Assembly: GCA_002320285.1 (NCBI GenBank)
Contig: DCKE01000026.1
Location: 149,071 to 213,070 of the forward strand
Direction: 5' to 3'
DNA from: Flavobacteriaceae bacterium UBA1682
GTDB taxonomy: Bacteria > Bacteroidota > Bacteroidia > Flavobacteriales > Flavobacteriaceae
DNA: 64,000 bases
How positions within the stretch are numbered: the stretch's first letter is position 1; each line of letters begins with the position of its first letter. Below, piece by piece: positions 18,135 to 27,928 of this stretch. The position numbers were made by a program, and so were the translations under genes. Below the pieces are notes generated by a model that saw only the letters and a list, made by a program, of their open reading frames with translations, had not been told where the DNA came from and ran no database searches.

Positions 18135-18676
18135 CTAAATTTTTTTTATAAAGTTAATTAAAATATACCACAACATCTTTTGGTTGACGTTAATTATGTT
18201 TTATATAACGCATTAAAAACTAAAATAATATATAGTTCAATCATCAAATAATGTATTTAACATTTTTGGCTATTATTAGTGTAAAAACTCAGCTATAAAG
18301 TCATTTATGCTGATGTAATTCTTAAATAAGCAAGTCTTGCTTTTGTTGTTTTTGTAGATTTTAATTTAATTGGTCAAGATAAAAGTTACTATTGTATCAA
18401 GTATTTGTTTTTTATTTGGTTTATCTGCCCTGAATTCTTAAAATAAACTATGATTGTCCCTAAATATTAATCGTATTAGGAGCTAAAATAACCCTCCATC
18501 TATACCCAAGAAAGCTTTTGATTGGTCTATTAATCACAAATCAACATAAAAATCAGCTATCTAAATAGTGAGGTTGCACAGGCTTTGAAACACTTGGTTT
18601 AAGATTTAAATCGAAAAGATTACTGGCAGTTAATCAAAGAATTTTAAACGTGACATCAGGTATTTTTGGTAAGGAT
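18135..18676. other. 542-bp intergenic region with a possible coding remnant
   Basis: Mostly AT-rich and featureless. Around 18570-18647 one plus-strand frame reads EVAQALKHLV, stop, DLNRKDYWQLIKEF, stop, which resembles decayed coding sequence (perhaps from a mobile element), but I could not assign it to a family. No RNA gene was recognised. Confidence 0.3.
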
Positions 18677-19387
18677 TTATAATTTTATCTCCTCGACAAA
18701 TTTTACTTCGTACTTGATATTCGGAACTGTTTTAACCGCATACTCTAATACATCACCTTTAAAAGTATATTGTTCTGTTTCTTTTTTAACTGTACTTGTG
18801 GGAGTAATTACTTTTTTTTCACCTTTTTCCTTGATTATTATTTTGGATGAATTTACAGGATGATCCAATGATGAGTATGCTTGAAGCAACAGCCCATACA
18901 TAGCATCACTTTGAAAAAAAGCTTTTAATTGTTCTTTATCTTCTATGGTTCGATCGATTTTATTTAGATAATTGGTAATAAGTTCTCCTTTATATTCCAA
19001 AAGTATTTTTTCCTTTGTCTTTTCCCATCGCTGGTCCATATCAGCCGGTTTGCTAACATCAATTATTTTTCCATCAGCATCAACCAGGAGTGATATTTCA
19101 TCGAAAACATAGGCAACTTTCTTGATATAACTAAGGTTGTTTGGGCCTTTGATTTCGATATTCGTACAGAAAAAATCATATTTTAATACAGACTCATCAA
19201 TTCTTGTTAAGTTTATTTCTACTGTCCGCGTATACCTATTGTCCGTTCCTAGAGAATCGTTCGTCACAGAGGAGGAAAACAGATATGACAAGGCGTAGGA
19301 ATCTTTGCCAGTTGCTTCCGTATGTTTCTGACCAAAAGAACAGCAAGTAAAAACAATCGCAATAAAGCGGATCAAAAAGGTTGTCAT
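18677..19387 (-). CDS. Secreted protein of unknown function
   Basis: A 236-residue protein that I do not recognise. It opens with a signal peptide (TTFLIRFIAIVFTCCSFGQ), so it is probably periplasmic or exported. The body is Lys/Glu/Thr-rich with strands around LTRIDESVLKYDFF and VAYVFDEISLLVDADGKIIDVSKPADMDQRW, a pattern seen in many uncharacterised Bacteroidota envelope proteins. Isolated between two long intergenic regions; no operon partner. Confidence 0.7.
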   Translation of the reverse strand: MTTFLIRFIAIVFTCCSFGQKHTEATGKDSYALSYLFSSSVTNDSLGTDNRYTRTVEINLTRIDESVLKYDFFCTNIEIKGPNNLSYIKKVAYVFDEISLLVDADGKIIDVSKPADMDQRWEKTKEKILLEYKGELITNYLNKIDRTIEDKEQLKAFFQSDAMYGLLLQAYSSLDHPVNSSKIIIKEKGEKKVITPTSTVKKETEQYTFKGDVLEYAVKTVPNIKYEVKFVEEIKL

Positions 19388-19771
19388 CGAATTAAAATAT
19401 TAAAAAAGTATGGAAGCTATCCTGTATGAGTAGAACGAATCCATAATTATATCCTACGAATATAATATTATTGCTAGACTTTGAACCAGAAAAAAAGCTT
19501 GAGGGGAATTAAATTATAAACGGATAAGAGGATAGGCTTAAGATATTTTTTTTACAAAAAACTAAAGACCGAAATATTGAAAATAAACAAGAATAATTCC
19601 GCAATATAACCAATAAAATGATCTTTTTTTGTGTATTTTCGTATCGATTTAATAGAAAATTTAAATTACTGTTTAACGGAAACTTTGGACTGCTATAAGT
19701 ATCGCCAGCGATGCCTAGTTCCAAGGAAATCATTAGCATTAAGGTCACATAATATAAAAACAATTATTTCC
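19388..19771. other. Intergenic region, no gene seen
   Basis: A 384-bp divergent AT-rich region between the secreted unknown protein and the peptidase-like hydrolase. Nothing supportable was found in it beyond a weak TATTTTCG near 19633. Confidence 0.5.
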
Positions 19772-20866
19772 ATGTATCGATTTCTTATAGTATCCATTAT
19801 ATACTCTTGTTTAATTTCATATAATTGTATAGCGCAAAATACAGCTCTAACCCACAAAGTTCAAGTCGATACGGAGTTTTTTATTCCTATTGAACGAACG
19901 AATCTTTACACCAGAGTCATGGGCAATCCTGAAAAACCAATTATCATTACTCTTCACGGGGGGCCAGGAGCGTTTAATGTGGACCATGAATTTTATAGAG
20001 ATGTATTTGAAAACGATTATTTGATGGTTTATTTTGATCAAAGAGGTTGTGGTAAATCTGATGAATTTCGCGATAAAACGATGTTGACTACCGATCAATT
20101 TGTCAAAGATCTGGACGAAGTGGTAAATTATATCAAAGCTAAGTATCCGAATAAAAAAATTAATCTTTTAGGTTCATCTTGGGGTGGAATGTATGGTTTT
20201 TTATACTTGATCAAACATCAAGAGAAAATCAATTCATTTATTTGTAATTCGGGTTCGGCAAACATTCAACACAATACTCTTGCCTTAATTAAACACGAAA
20301 AACAGTTAGCAAATACACTACTTAAGGCAACCGATGATCCCATTAAAGTAGAAAGATATGTTGAAATTCTTAAAAAACTGGATACGATAGAGAAAAGTGG
20401 TTTTGACAAAACCTTCTTTGCTGATATGAATACAATAAGATATGAATTCCCAAAAGATCTGGGATTTGATGTTTATTGGGCTCAACCTGAAAAGAAAGCA
20501 AGAATAGAAGCACTGTTAAAAGATCCCGATTTCTATACAAGAAATAAGTATACACCGGAACTTTTAGAAAAAGTAATGGAGCGATTTGAGTATGTCAATG
20601 AAGTGTTTCACGGACAAAGATCTTATAATAATCTCAATATCTTAAATGAACTTTCGAGTATTAAAACACCAACCTTAGTGATACAAGGAGAGTTCGACTA
20701 TGCAATTGGCGTTGAATCGGGAAAAATGATTTATAAAGCACTAGAAAATGTTGCTGAACAAGATAAAGAATTGGTCTACATCAAAAATGCGTCTCATAAT
20801 CTCCCAAGTGAAGAACCGGAACAGTTGTATGCTTCTTTAAAAGCTTTTTTTAAGAAAAATAATTAA
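19772..20866 (+). CDS. Alpha/beta hydrolase, proline iminopeptidase-like, exported
   Basis: A 364-residue alpha/beta hydrolase. The oxyanion motif HGGPGAFN, the DQRGCGKSDEF loop and the nucleophile elbow GSSWGGMYG are those of the prolyl aminopeptidase (S33) group; the catalytic His is in NASHNLPSEEPE near the C-terminus. The frame is open from 19631, but the ATG at 19772 begins a convincing signal peptide (MYRFLIVSIIYSCLISYNCIAQ), so that start is chosen. It probably cleaves small peptides or esters in the periplasm; the substrate is unknown. Confidence 0.88.
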   Translation: MYRFLIVSIIYSCLISYNCIAQNTALTHKVQVDTEFFIPIERTNLYTRVMGNPEKPIIITLHGGPGAFNVDHEFYRDVFENDYLMVYFDQRGCGKSDEFRDKTMLTTDQFVKDLDEVVNYIKAKYPNKKINLLGSSWGGMYGFLYLIKHQEKINSFICNSGSANIQHNTLALIKHEKQLANTLLKATDDPIKVERYVEILKKLDTIEKSGFDKTFFADMNTIRYEFPKDLGFDVYWAQPEKKARIEALLKDPDFYTRNKYTPELLEKVMERFEYVNEVFHGQRSYNNLNILNELSSIKTPTLVIQGEFDYAIGVESGKMIYKALENVAEQDKELVYIKNASHNLPSEEPEQLYASLKAFFKKNN

Positions 20867-21069
20867 AATACAACCACTGTCGCGAAATAAGTTTACTTCT
20901 TATTTGAAGTAAGTTAAAGGTTTTGAGGGAGGGTTAGATGAAGTATTATAGCATTTTAAAAAATCGATTAACAACATTTTTACTTCTTATTTTTTGATGG
21001 TGTATTGATTTTTAAGAAGTTAGTTTTGAGTATAAACGTGAACATTAATTACAACGATATCCTATAGAT

Positions 21070-21516
21070 ATGAATTGGAAGGAAACAAGGTTAGATAAGA
21101 TGCAAATTTATCCAGTGAATAGCATTACCGTTTTTATGATGGATACTGAAAATGGCATACCTGAGACTCATTGGGTGGATAAAGCATACAAAAATTATAT
21201 ATATAAAAACGAATGTAAATTTAACTGTTATATAACGGTCGACTTCACCGATGATTTTAATGCTCAAAAAGATGATCTTGACATTGCTGATATAGAAAAG
21301 TATTTCACAACTAATTTGCGAGCAGTCTGTGTTTGTCATCTGGTAGCCAGAATTACTACGGATATAGGAATTAATTTAGAATTTTATGTGGACGATGTTG
21401 AAGAAGCTATAAAGAGGTTAAATGAACTTGAGGAAGATCCAGACCGGTTGGTTAATTTTGATTGCGAAATTACCGAGGACGAAGAGTGGGAAAACGTGTT
21501 TGAAATTTTAAACTAA
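21070..21516 (+). CDS. DUF695-like small acidic protein
   Basis: A 148-residue soluble acidic protein. The N-terminal half (THWVDKAYKNYIYKNECKFNCYITVDFTD) and the C-terminal FYVDDVEEAIKRLNELEEDPDRLVNFDCEITEDEEWE resemble proteins grouped with DUF695, but I rate this as probable only. No enzyme motif. The next gene is another small unknown acidic protein 92 bp downstream on the same strand; the pair has the look of polymorphic-toxin immunity genes, without a toxin in view. Confidence 0.6.
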   Translation: MNWKETRLDKMQIYPVNSITVFMMDTENGIPETHWVDKAYKNYIYKNECKFNCYITVDFTDDFNAQKDDLDIADIEKYFTTNLRAVCVCHLVARITTDIGINLEFYVDDVEEAIKRLNELEEDPDRLVNFDCEITEDEEWENVFEILN

Positions 21517-21608
21517 ATCATACCATTTTTTATGCAAAATCTAAAAGTGCGAATGTTGCTTGAGCGTAATGTAAAAGTATTCTTTTAAGATACCTAGAAA
21601 CAATAACT

Positions 21609-22052
21609 ATGGAGAAATACTTGCAACCAATTGTCGATTTTTTGGATAGTCATCATTGGACTGATGATGAGGCTGAATTCGCACTAATTCAGTATGATGT
21701 TGTAGCTGACATGGAGCAAGATCAAATAGGGGTGGAGTCCGTTGAACCTATACTCGAATTGATGGAAAAACACCCTTTGGTAGAATTCGGAAGTCCTGGA
21801 GCTTTAACACATTTTATTGAGAAATTTTATCAAGAAAACAGTCGATTCTATGAAGATTTGTTGTTACAATCCGTTTTAAAACAACCGACAGTACATACGA
21901 TTTGGTTGCTTAATCGGATAATAAATGGTGAGAAAACTGAAAATTCTCTAGAATTAATCCAAGTGCTAAAATCTATTAGCGTCAACACAGCAATACATCA
22001 AGAGATATGTTTAGTTGCGGCAAATTTTTTAGAATACCAAAGTAAAAACTAG
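21609..22052 (+). CDS. Small helical protein of unknown function
   Basis: A 147-residue, mostly alpha-helical acidic protein. Features are HHWTDDEAEFALIQYDVVADM, a central HPLVEFGSPGALTHFIE and QPTVHTIWLLNRIIN; this central pattern occurs in small uncharacterised proteins often found near contact-dependent toxin loci, which is my inference. No signal peptide. It follows the DUF695-like gene on the same strand. Confidence 0.6.
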   Translation: MEKYLQPIVDFLDSHHWTDDEAEFALIQYDVVADMEQDQIGVESVEPILELMEKHPLVEFGSPGALTHFIEKFYQENSRFYEDLLLQSVLKQPTVHTIWLLNRIINGEKTENSLELIQVLKSISVNTAIHQEICLVAANFLEYQSKN

Positions 22053-22209
22053 GTATACGATTGAATTTTAGATGGTTTTATAAAGTGATTTGATCATTCA
22101 GTTGGATTAGAGCAGTAAGTGTGACTGTTGTTTTTAAAAGAATTTCAATAAGAAAATTTGCTTTTGTGGAGGGCATTAACATATTCACGATTAACCAAAC
22201 TAAAAAAAC

Positions 22210-22764
22210 ATGAAAATACAACTGTTGTTTTTACTTGTATCAGTTTGGGGTTGCGGGACAAAAAAAACGAATATAGACAGGGCAACTCAGCTAAAAGTGG
22301 GAGTAGAGCAGAACCAATTTTTGGTAGGAGATGTCAATAATGATCAAGAAAAGGATACGGCATTTATAACTTTAAAACGCAACTTAGAAACCGGAGAACT
22401 AGTCTTTGAACCGGATAATGATGCGATAGCTATTGAATTTTCAAACGGTATTCCCAAAATAAGCGTAGACGAAAGTTTAGGGGTTTTTGTGACTAAAACG
22501 GACGATGTAAACGGGGATGGGGCTAATGAAATAATTCTTTTTTCTCGGACCAATCAAGGGTACTGGAATGATATTTCTATATGGACTTTTATGGGTGGAA
22601 AGTGGAATCAAATCGGACATACAAAAGCATTTGTTTCAGAAAATAAAGACTTTGAAAATAGAATAATTAACGAGAATGGTCGGTATTATCTAATTGGAGA
22701 AGATCCGTGGGAACTGGATAATTTGGGAAGATTTAAAAAAACACGAGTTAAAATAGCAAAATAA
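22210..22764 (+). CDS. Lipoprotein with FG-GAP-like Asp-rich motifs
   Basis: A 184-residue predicted lipoprotein (LLFLLVSVWGC lipobox near residue 15). Two Asp/Asn-rich loops, VGDVNNDQEKDTAF and TDDVNGDGANEIILF, are of the FG-GAP/VCBS calcium-binding type seen in beta-propeller blades, but only about two blades are present. It is the first gene of a tight three-gene operon; the next gene starts 8 bp after its stop. Confidence 0.7.
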   Translation: MKIQLLFLLVSVWGCGTKKTNIDRATQLKVGVEQNQFLVGDVNNDQEKDTAFITLKRNLETGELVFEPDNDAIAIEFSNGIPKISVDESLGVFVTKTDDVNGDGANEIILFSRTNQGYWNDISIWTFMGGKWNQIGHTKAFVSENKDFENRIINENGRYYLIGEDPWELDNLGRFKKTRVKIAK

Positions 22765-22772
22765 AAATTGTA

Positions 22773-24002
22773 ATGAATGAAAAAAATCAATTCTCTAAGC
22801 ATCTTCTAAAATCAATTTTAATTGCTTTTTGCCTAACTGCAGTCTATCTAATCATTGCACCTGCTTTAATAAAGGGAATGTATGCGGAACTCTTTCATTT
22901 TTTCGTTGCTATTGGTCTATTTATTGGAAGTATCGTTTTCTATTTTATTTTTATATTTTTCAAATCAAGACAAAAACTCAAAGTGCTCTTTGGTGGTATA
23001 GCTCTTTTTGGAGCACTTATAAGCCTAGCGAATTCCGATATGGATATAATGCTGTTAAATGCGATTAATAGCCATAAGCTACCTGTCAAATACTTAGAAT
23101 ATCAAGATCTCGACCAAGGGGAATTGCTGTTTAAAAACAAGGAGATGAAACTCGTAATTGATGGTACTACAGATTTGCAACACTATTTAACGGACACAAA
23201 TCATTTAATAGTAGTTCAGGATATCTATGAACGAGTGGGTAGTGAATCGATAAAACACAAACTATATTCTAAATTTGATCGGTTAGGGAATTTTGTTGCT
23301 AGTTACAAAACAGCAAATAGTGACGAAATATTGTTTGAAGGTTATTTGATTCATAGGGATAAAAACTATTATAGAACCTGGCCTTTGGACGGGGATACTA
23401 CAAAAATTCAAATCGAAGTGTATAATGCAGATTTTGGTTTCAATGAAAGCCAACAAGGAGAATTTATAGCAAAACTCGAACAAAGCTCAACCATGTTTTT
23501 TTCAAAAGATTGCTGGACGACGGATGGGCCATCCAAGCTGTTCTTAAAAACGATATTTCGGGAAAACGATAAATGGATGGCGTTTTATAGTGATGCAAAG
23601 ATTCAAAGAACCATTCAAAGTCGAGGTAAGGTCTATAACGATTTATTTAGATATTATTCTAGAGAGGATTATCAATTAGTTCCCTATTACAATAAGAACA
23701 TCCACTACCAATACTTTCAAAAAATCAGCTTAAAACGAAGTGATTCCGGTTCAGAAAATTGGGATGGCTTTTTATATAGCCAAGTAATTGTGGACAGTGA
23801 TACGTTGAAAATCAAAGAAGCGATGACATTGGGAAGGGAATGGGAAGCTAAGCATGCAAAATATTGGGGAAAAAATCAGGACGGTTACGAGGCAAATAAA
23901 GACGGAGCATACGCGCCCTATTTTTTTTATAGCAATCCAAAAATCCACTATCAGTTATTTTCAAACCGTCTTGATAAATTGTTTATAATTAAAAACCAAT
24001 GA
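22773..24002 (+). CDS. Membrane protein of unknown function
   Basis: A 409-residue protein I do not recognise. Three hydrophobic segments lie in the first about 95 residues (SILIAFCLTAVYLIIAPALI, FHFFVAIGLFIGSIVFYFIF and VLFGGIALFGALISLA); the remaining 300 residues are soluble, aromatic- and charge-rich, with no cysteine pairs or enzyme motifs. It is the second gene of the operon, with 8 bp before it and a 4-bp ATGA overlap with the next gene, so all three are probably made together at the envelope. Confidence 0.7.
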   Translation: MNEKNQFSKHLLKSILIAFCLTAVYLIIAPALIKGMYAELFHFFVAIGLFIGSIVFYFIFIFFKSRQKLKVLFGGIALFGALISLANSDMDIMLLNAINSHKLPVKYLEYQDLDQGELLFKNKEMKLVIDGTTDLQHYLTDTNHLIVVQDIYERVGSESIKHKLYSKFDRLGNFVASYKTANSDEILFEGYLIHRDKNYYRTWPLDGDTTKIQIEVYNADFGFNESQQGEFIAKLEQSSTMFFSKDCWTTDGPSKLFLKTIFRENDKWMAFYSDAKIQRTIQSRGKVYNDLFRYYSREDYQLVPYYNKNIHYQYFQKISLKRSDSGSENWDGFLYSQVIVDSDTLKIKEAMTLGREWEAKHAKYWGKNQDGYEANKDGAYAPYFFYSNPKIHYQLFSNRLDKLFIIKNQ

Positions 24003-24451
24003 GAAATTCACGGAAAAATATAAACCTACTGATAAACTGTTTTTTGTGTATGCTGTTTTTAAGCTCTTGTTCTTCGAGTTACATTAAACAAGTAGACCCT
24101 GAGCTCAAAACAGCATTTGGAATAACACTTACTTCCCCATCACAAGGAATTTTTTTTGTTCAAAATAAAAAAGTCGATGCCTTTAAGAGTGAAATTGAAG
24201 CCCATATCCAGGTTGCTAATTCGATTTACAACAACTATGGTCCTGCAACAGATCGAAGATTTGTTGGAACGACAAATGCCCGTCAATTAAAATTTCATAC
24301 CAAGGAGAGAACATACTTGATAGATATTACAAAATTTAAAAAAAGAACAGCCTTGGTTTTGTTTGATGGACATCACAAACCAATTATTGTATTCCATGTA
24401 GATCGATACCATTTAATAGTTGAAAAGTATTTTATTGCTCGACATAAGTAA
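23999..24451 (+). CDS. Small lipoprotein of unknown function
   Basis: A 150-residue predicted lipoprotein with a Cys after LCMLFLSS in a SCSSS context. The mature part includes FGITLTSPSQGIFFVQNKKVDAFK and ends with a short hydrophobic HKPIIVFHVDRYHLIVEKYF segment. No known family. Its start overlaps the stop of the membrane protein gene by 4 bp (ATGA), indicating translational coupling. Confidence 0.65.
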   Translation: MRNSRKNINLLINCFLCMLFLSSCSSSYIKQVDPELKTAFGITLTSPSQGIFFVQNKKVDAFKSEIEAHIQVANSIYNNYGPATDRRFVGTTNARQLKFHTKERTYLIDITKFKKRTALVLFDGHHKPIIVFHVDRYHLIVEKYFIARHK

Positions 24452-24505
24452 AAACTTTAATGGCAATGCGATGAGCATTACTTCGTCGGGCTTTTACAAG
24501 CTAAC

Positions 24506-25984
24506 TCATTCTTCTATAATATTCTTTAACTCTTGACGTATCATTAGATTAGATTTCATACTGCATTCGATGATGTTTGTCTGAAAACTATTAGAGGGTA
24601 GGGCTGTTGTCCCTTTATAAGGTGTAACGGTTACCTTAAATAGTCCGGAATTTTGATAAACGTGATTGGTTTTATAATCGGTAGTTCCGCTTTTGAAAAC
24701 TTGTTCCTGGGTCGGAGAACCATCTCCAAAATCCCAAACCAATTTGGAGGGTTTCTTGTAACCGTTTACATTTATTGTTATGTTTAAGGATGCTTCGTAA
24801 CCCACACAGGAAAAGGGTTTCGCTTTGGCATTTATGGACAAAGACGAGCCCATAAAGCTTGGTAAGCCAAACAAAGACTTGCCAATTAAATAATTATTAA
24901 ATATTCGAACATCCGTTGCGCCGTCATCCGGGTTCATAATAACATACAAAATATTTGAGTAATAGGATACGCCATACATTTTATTATCAGGTCCCATTTG
25001 AACATTCGTTATTGGAAATGGCAGATTCGTGGGTTGAACATTTCCCGCCCTTAAATCGCTATATTTTATTTTAGATAATCTACCAACAGTATGACTTTTA
25101 CCTATAAGAGTCGTATAATATAAATACTCATTATTTGGAGAGAAACTACCGGCGTAGGTATATTCATTCGTGTCAAAACTTTGAATTCCTGAAATTTCAC
25201 CGGTAGTGGGATTAAAATCTGCGGAATAGATCTTGCTTAATCCATATAGAAATGTTACAAGTTTCTTATTATCTCCCGAAACAATTAATTCTCCAAGATA
25301 CGTTACTGGATGATTTTCTTGCCCATTTAAATCTGGTATGTTGTAAGATTGATATGTTGTTGAGAATCCTTGATCGGTAATTAGCCACACTTTAAAATCA
25401 GTAATTGAGCGATGAATCAACCAATAATCCGTACCGTTGGCATGAGCCAAAGCTAAAATATTTTCGCTGGTTGGACCAGTTAGCAATAATGAGTTTTTAG
25501 TAGATAATTCAACAGTACCCAAATCCGCTGGATTATTAGGATCTAGGTTTACGACCGAATACCGTATACCTGTAATCTTTCTTTCTTCTGAAGCTGTAAC
25601 TATATAAAACTTGGTCGGATTGTTTGGCATAGGGATGACGATACAGGATTGGGTAGCAGATTGTCCTCCCATCAAGCCCGTACCGTTGGTCATCTCCATA
25701 CCATTTTTATTGTAAACCGTCACCCCATTTGAAGACATCAGTAAATTTCCTTCACTGTCAGAAAGAGTGAAAGTCCCTTCACCCGTAAAAATTGGTCCTA
25801 CAAATGAAGACGGTAGCGATGTGTCAATACCATTTACAGATTTCACCGTTTGCATTTTGTTGAAATTTAAGCCAGCATTATAACCAAAGTGCCACCAATT
25901 CATTTCTTTTTGAGCATAGCTATTTGATGAAAGTAATACCAGGATAAGCATCAAGGAACGTATACCAAATTTTCCGTTTTCCAT
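24506..25984 (-). CDS. Secreted PKD-domain protein
   Basis: A 492-residue exported protein beginning with a signal peptide (SLMLILVLLSSNSYAQ). NWWHFGYNAGLNFN and the following repeated LYY/YVI blocks form a large N-terminal beta-rich (propeller-like) domain. A PKD domain lies near residues 395-470 (KLVWDFGDGSPTQEQVF, YQNSGLFKVTVTPYKG). Related Bacteroidota proteins often continue into a T9SS sorting domain; here the protein stops soon after the PKD domain (IRQELKNIIEE) with no recognisable sorting signal, so it may be truncated or released by another route. Confidence 0.75.
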   Translation of the reverse strand: MENGKFGIRSLMLILVLLSSNSYAQKEMNWWHFGYNAGLNFNKMQTVKSVNGIDTSLPSSFVGPIFTGEGTFTLSDSEGNLLMSSNGVTVYNKNGMEMTNGTGLMGGQSATQSCIVIPMPNNPTKFYIVTASEERKITGIRYSVVNLDPNNPADLGTVELSTKNSLLLTGPTSENILALAHANGTDYWLIHRSITDFKVWLITDQGFSTTYQSYNIPDLNGQENHPVTYLGELIVSGDNKKLVTFLYGLSKIYSADFNPTTGEISGIQSFDTNEYTYAGSFSPNNEYLYYTTLIGKSHTVGRLSKIKYSDLRAGNVQPTNLPFPITNVQMGPDNKMYGVSYYSNILYVIMNPDDGATDVRIFNNYLIGKSLFGLPSFMGSSLSINAKAKPFSCVGYEASLNITINVNGYKKPSKLVWDFGDGSPTQEQVFKSGTTDYKTNHVYQNSGLFKVTVTPYKGTTALPSNSFQTNIIECSMKSNLMIRQELKNIIEE

Positions 25985-26273
25985 TATTTTATTAATTATA
26001 ATTTATTTTTCTATTTTATATGCAGCTATCAATAAAGCATATAGCAAATGTGTACTAACCAACAAAGCTCCGAAGATTTACTATATCCGTTCGATTGCTA
26101 ATCGTATTTAACTTCTATAAAACTGTTGGTATTAAAATTTCAACAAAAGTACAATCGCTACCACTGAGGCAATGGCCCTAGAAACGTTTTTTATCTGTAT
26201 AAAAAGACGGATTTGATTAGATATAGATTTCTTCTAGTGAAATCCCATTTATTGCTTACAGCGGTTTTGGATA
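25985..26273. other. Intergenic region left of the IS3 remnant
   Basis: AT-rich, with no ORF or repeat that I can support. It separates the PKD protein gene from the IS fossil. Confidence 0.4.
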
Positions 26274-26572
26274 TGCTAACTTAGGCATCACAGAAGACTA
26301 AGAAATAATCTTAATTTTAGTCTAGGAAATAAGTCTGCAAAATTTATGACAGCGCTTTTAAAGAAAAAGCCGTTCAATGCAGTTGTGAGAGAACAAAATT
26401 ATCACAATTCCCTGGAGAGTTGGGAGTAACAGCACCACAGTTATATAAATGACTTAAGGAGTCCGAGGAATTTGGAGAAGGATGTTTTGCTGGGAAAGGA
26501 AATTTAAAACTCACACTTGAGCAAGAAAAATCCACGAACTAGAGAAAAGACTTAAGGATGCCGATATTTTGT
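26274..26572 (+). mobile_element. Decayed IS3-family element (OrfA remnant)
   Basis: The left end TGCTAACTTAGGCATCACA is followed by a plus-strand frame that reads KIYDSAFKEKAVQ, ERTKLSQFPGELGVTAPQLYK, KESEEFGEGCFAGKGNLKLTLEQEK and, after a one-base frameshift, IHELEKRLKDADI. That is the helix-turn-helix and leucine-zipper part of an IS3-group OrfA. A Trp codon has become TGA and a frameshift is present, so it is dead. The DDE-type OrfB is missing. Its right boundary runs into the 3' end of the next gene. Confidence 0.85.
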
Positions 26573-27516
26573 TTTCCTAAAAAGGTCTCAAGCTCTGCTA
26601 CAATTCGTTTCGATTGAGTATGATGTAAATAATGAGAGCCGGGCAATAAAATTAGTTTACCCTTATCCACGCTGTTGGCTTGCTCTTGGTGCAGTTCCGT
26701 CCAGCCTTTGACAGCTGAGTTTTCGTCGGCAAATAATAATACCGGCAAATCCTGCGGGAAAGCTAGTTTTTGAGCATCTTTAAAACTATTACTCAATGAT
26801 GTTGCTTCTCTGTGCAAAGTATTGTTTCCAGTTACTTTCATCGTAATCATGTGTTTTTGTTCAAAAAGGTATAATTCTGACTCGTCTTTAGGTTTTTTGT
26901 CTCCAAAAAACTTTAAAAATGCACGCATTACACCAGCTTTGGCTAAAAAATCCAAAGGTGCCGAATTATAACCCGGCCAAGGTTGTTTTGGCACACTGGT
27001 ATCAATACCTACAAAAGCGGTTGCTTTACCGGGATATTTATTAATATATGCTAAGCTGTAAAGCCCTGCAATGGAATGCCCCATTACTATAAAACGTTTT
27101 AGATTTAATTGCTTCACCACTTCGTGGATTTCTTCCGCCATATTATTCAAACTGCGTTCACGATTTGTTTCACTGCTCAATCCGTAACCAAAAGGTTCAA
27201 TCGTGATCACGGTATATTTTTTGTCTAATTCTCTGATTAATGGTTCAAAATCCAATCTTGGGCTTGCCGTTCCAAATCCGGTGAGTAATACAATCGTGTC
27301 TGCACCCTGTCCATCTATTATCGTATTCATTGTACCGTCAAAAACTCTTATTTTTTGACCATAATCTTCAATTTTATCGGCTTCGCTGCTTAGATTGATT
27401 TGATGAATTACGAATGTCGCGATGAGTAGGATAGCGATTACCACTACAATTCCGATGATTGTTTTCAAGAATGTTTTTAATATGCTCTTTACGAGCGAAG
27501 GGCGGTTTTTATCCAT
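26539..27516 (-). CDS. Alpha/beta hydrolase, membrane-anchored
   Basis: A 325-residue hydrolase with one N-terminal transmembrane helix (TIIGIVVVIAILLIATFVI). The oxyanion region is VLLTGFGTASPR, the nucleophile elbow is GHSIAGLYS (Ser near residue 147), Asp/Glu acid candidates lie in FADEN, and the His is in GSHYLHH. The C-terminal about 10 residues (QNIGILKSFL) are encoded by the antisense of the IS3 OrfA fossil, so the original end was replaced. The catalytic residues are unaffected. The broken methyltransferase lies just upstream on the same strand. Confidence 0.8.
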   Translation of the reverse strand: MDKNRPSLVKSILKTFLKTIIGIVVVIAILLIATFVIHQINLSSEADKIEDYGQKIRVFDGTMNTIIDGQGADTIVLLTGFGTASPRLDFEPLIRELDKKYTVITIEPFGYGLSSETNRERSLNNMAEEIHEVVKQLNLKRFIVMGHSIAGLYSLAYINKYPGKATAFVGIDTSVPKQPWPGYNSAPLDFLAKAGVMRAFLKFFGDKKPKDESELYLFEQKHMITMKVTGNNTLHREATSLSNSFKDAQKLAFPQDLPVLLFADENSAVKGWTELHQEQANSVDKGKLILLPGSHYLHHTQSKRIVAELETFLGKQNIGILKSFL

Positions 27517-27525
27517 TTTTTTAAT

Positions 27526-27928
27526 TTAGGTATGTTCACTATAAAATAGGTTAATATCATTCAATACTGTTATTCCTTTACTACCTACAAAAATCATTTC
27601 ATCACTTTTATCAGCATATGGATTTAATGGCCAGTCCCCATATAAATGTTTAACACTTAATCCCGCTGGATCAAGTAAGGTACAGATTTCTTCTTTCTTT
27701 GGGAAATATAGTTGTGACGAAGCGCCCCACCTTTTATCAGTATGCAAAATCTGATAAAAAGTTTGGTATGTTGTAATTTCGTCTTTTGATTCCCAATCGT
27801 TCCATGCTTTTATGATTCCGTAAATAGGATGCTTAAAATATCGAATCGAGTCTTTTTCTCCCCATTTAGTGATTATCACAGTCGTAGAATTGCACCAAAT
27901 TTGAATCTTGGTATAATTTATCAAACAT
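27526..27928 (-). pseudogene. SAM-dependent methyltransferase pseudogene
   Basis: The ATG at 27928 opens MFDKLYQDSNLVQFYD, the usual N-terminus of a class I methyltransferase subgroup, but that frame hits stops within about 20 codons. After a frameshift the open frame carries only the family C-terminus: LYFPKKEEICTLLDPAGLSVKHLYGDW followed by DKSDEMIFVG. The SAM-binding Rossmann core is missing, so there is a large internal deletion as well as a frameshift. The surviving open frame itself begins at a TTG and is not a gene start. A second, shorter fossil of the same locus lies at 29088-29210. Confidence 0.75.

Noticed and set aside
18570..18647. Possible transposase or other gene tail (EVAQALKHLV ... 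YWQLIKEF)
   Set aside because: Too short and with internal stops; I could not tie it to any family, so it is only mentioned as an intergenic remark.
20890..20916. Hairpin TTACTTC/GAAGTAA after the peptidase-like gene
   Set aside because: Short AT-rich stem with no T run; not convincing as a terminator or site.
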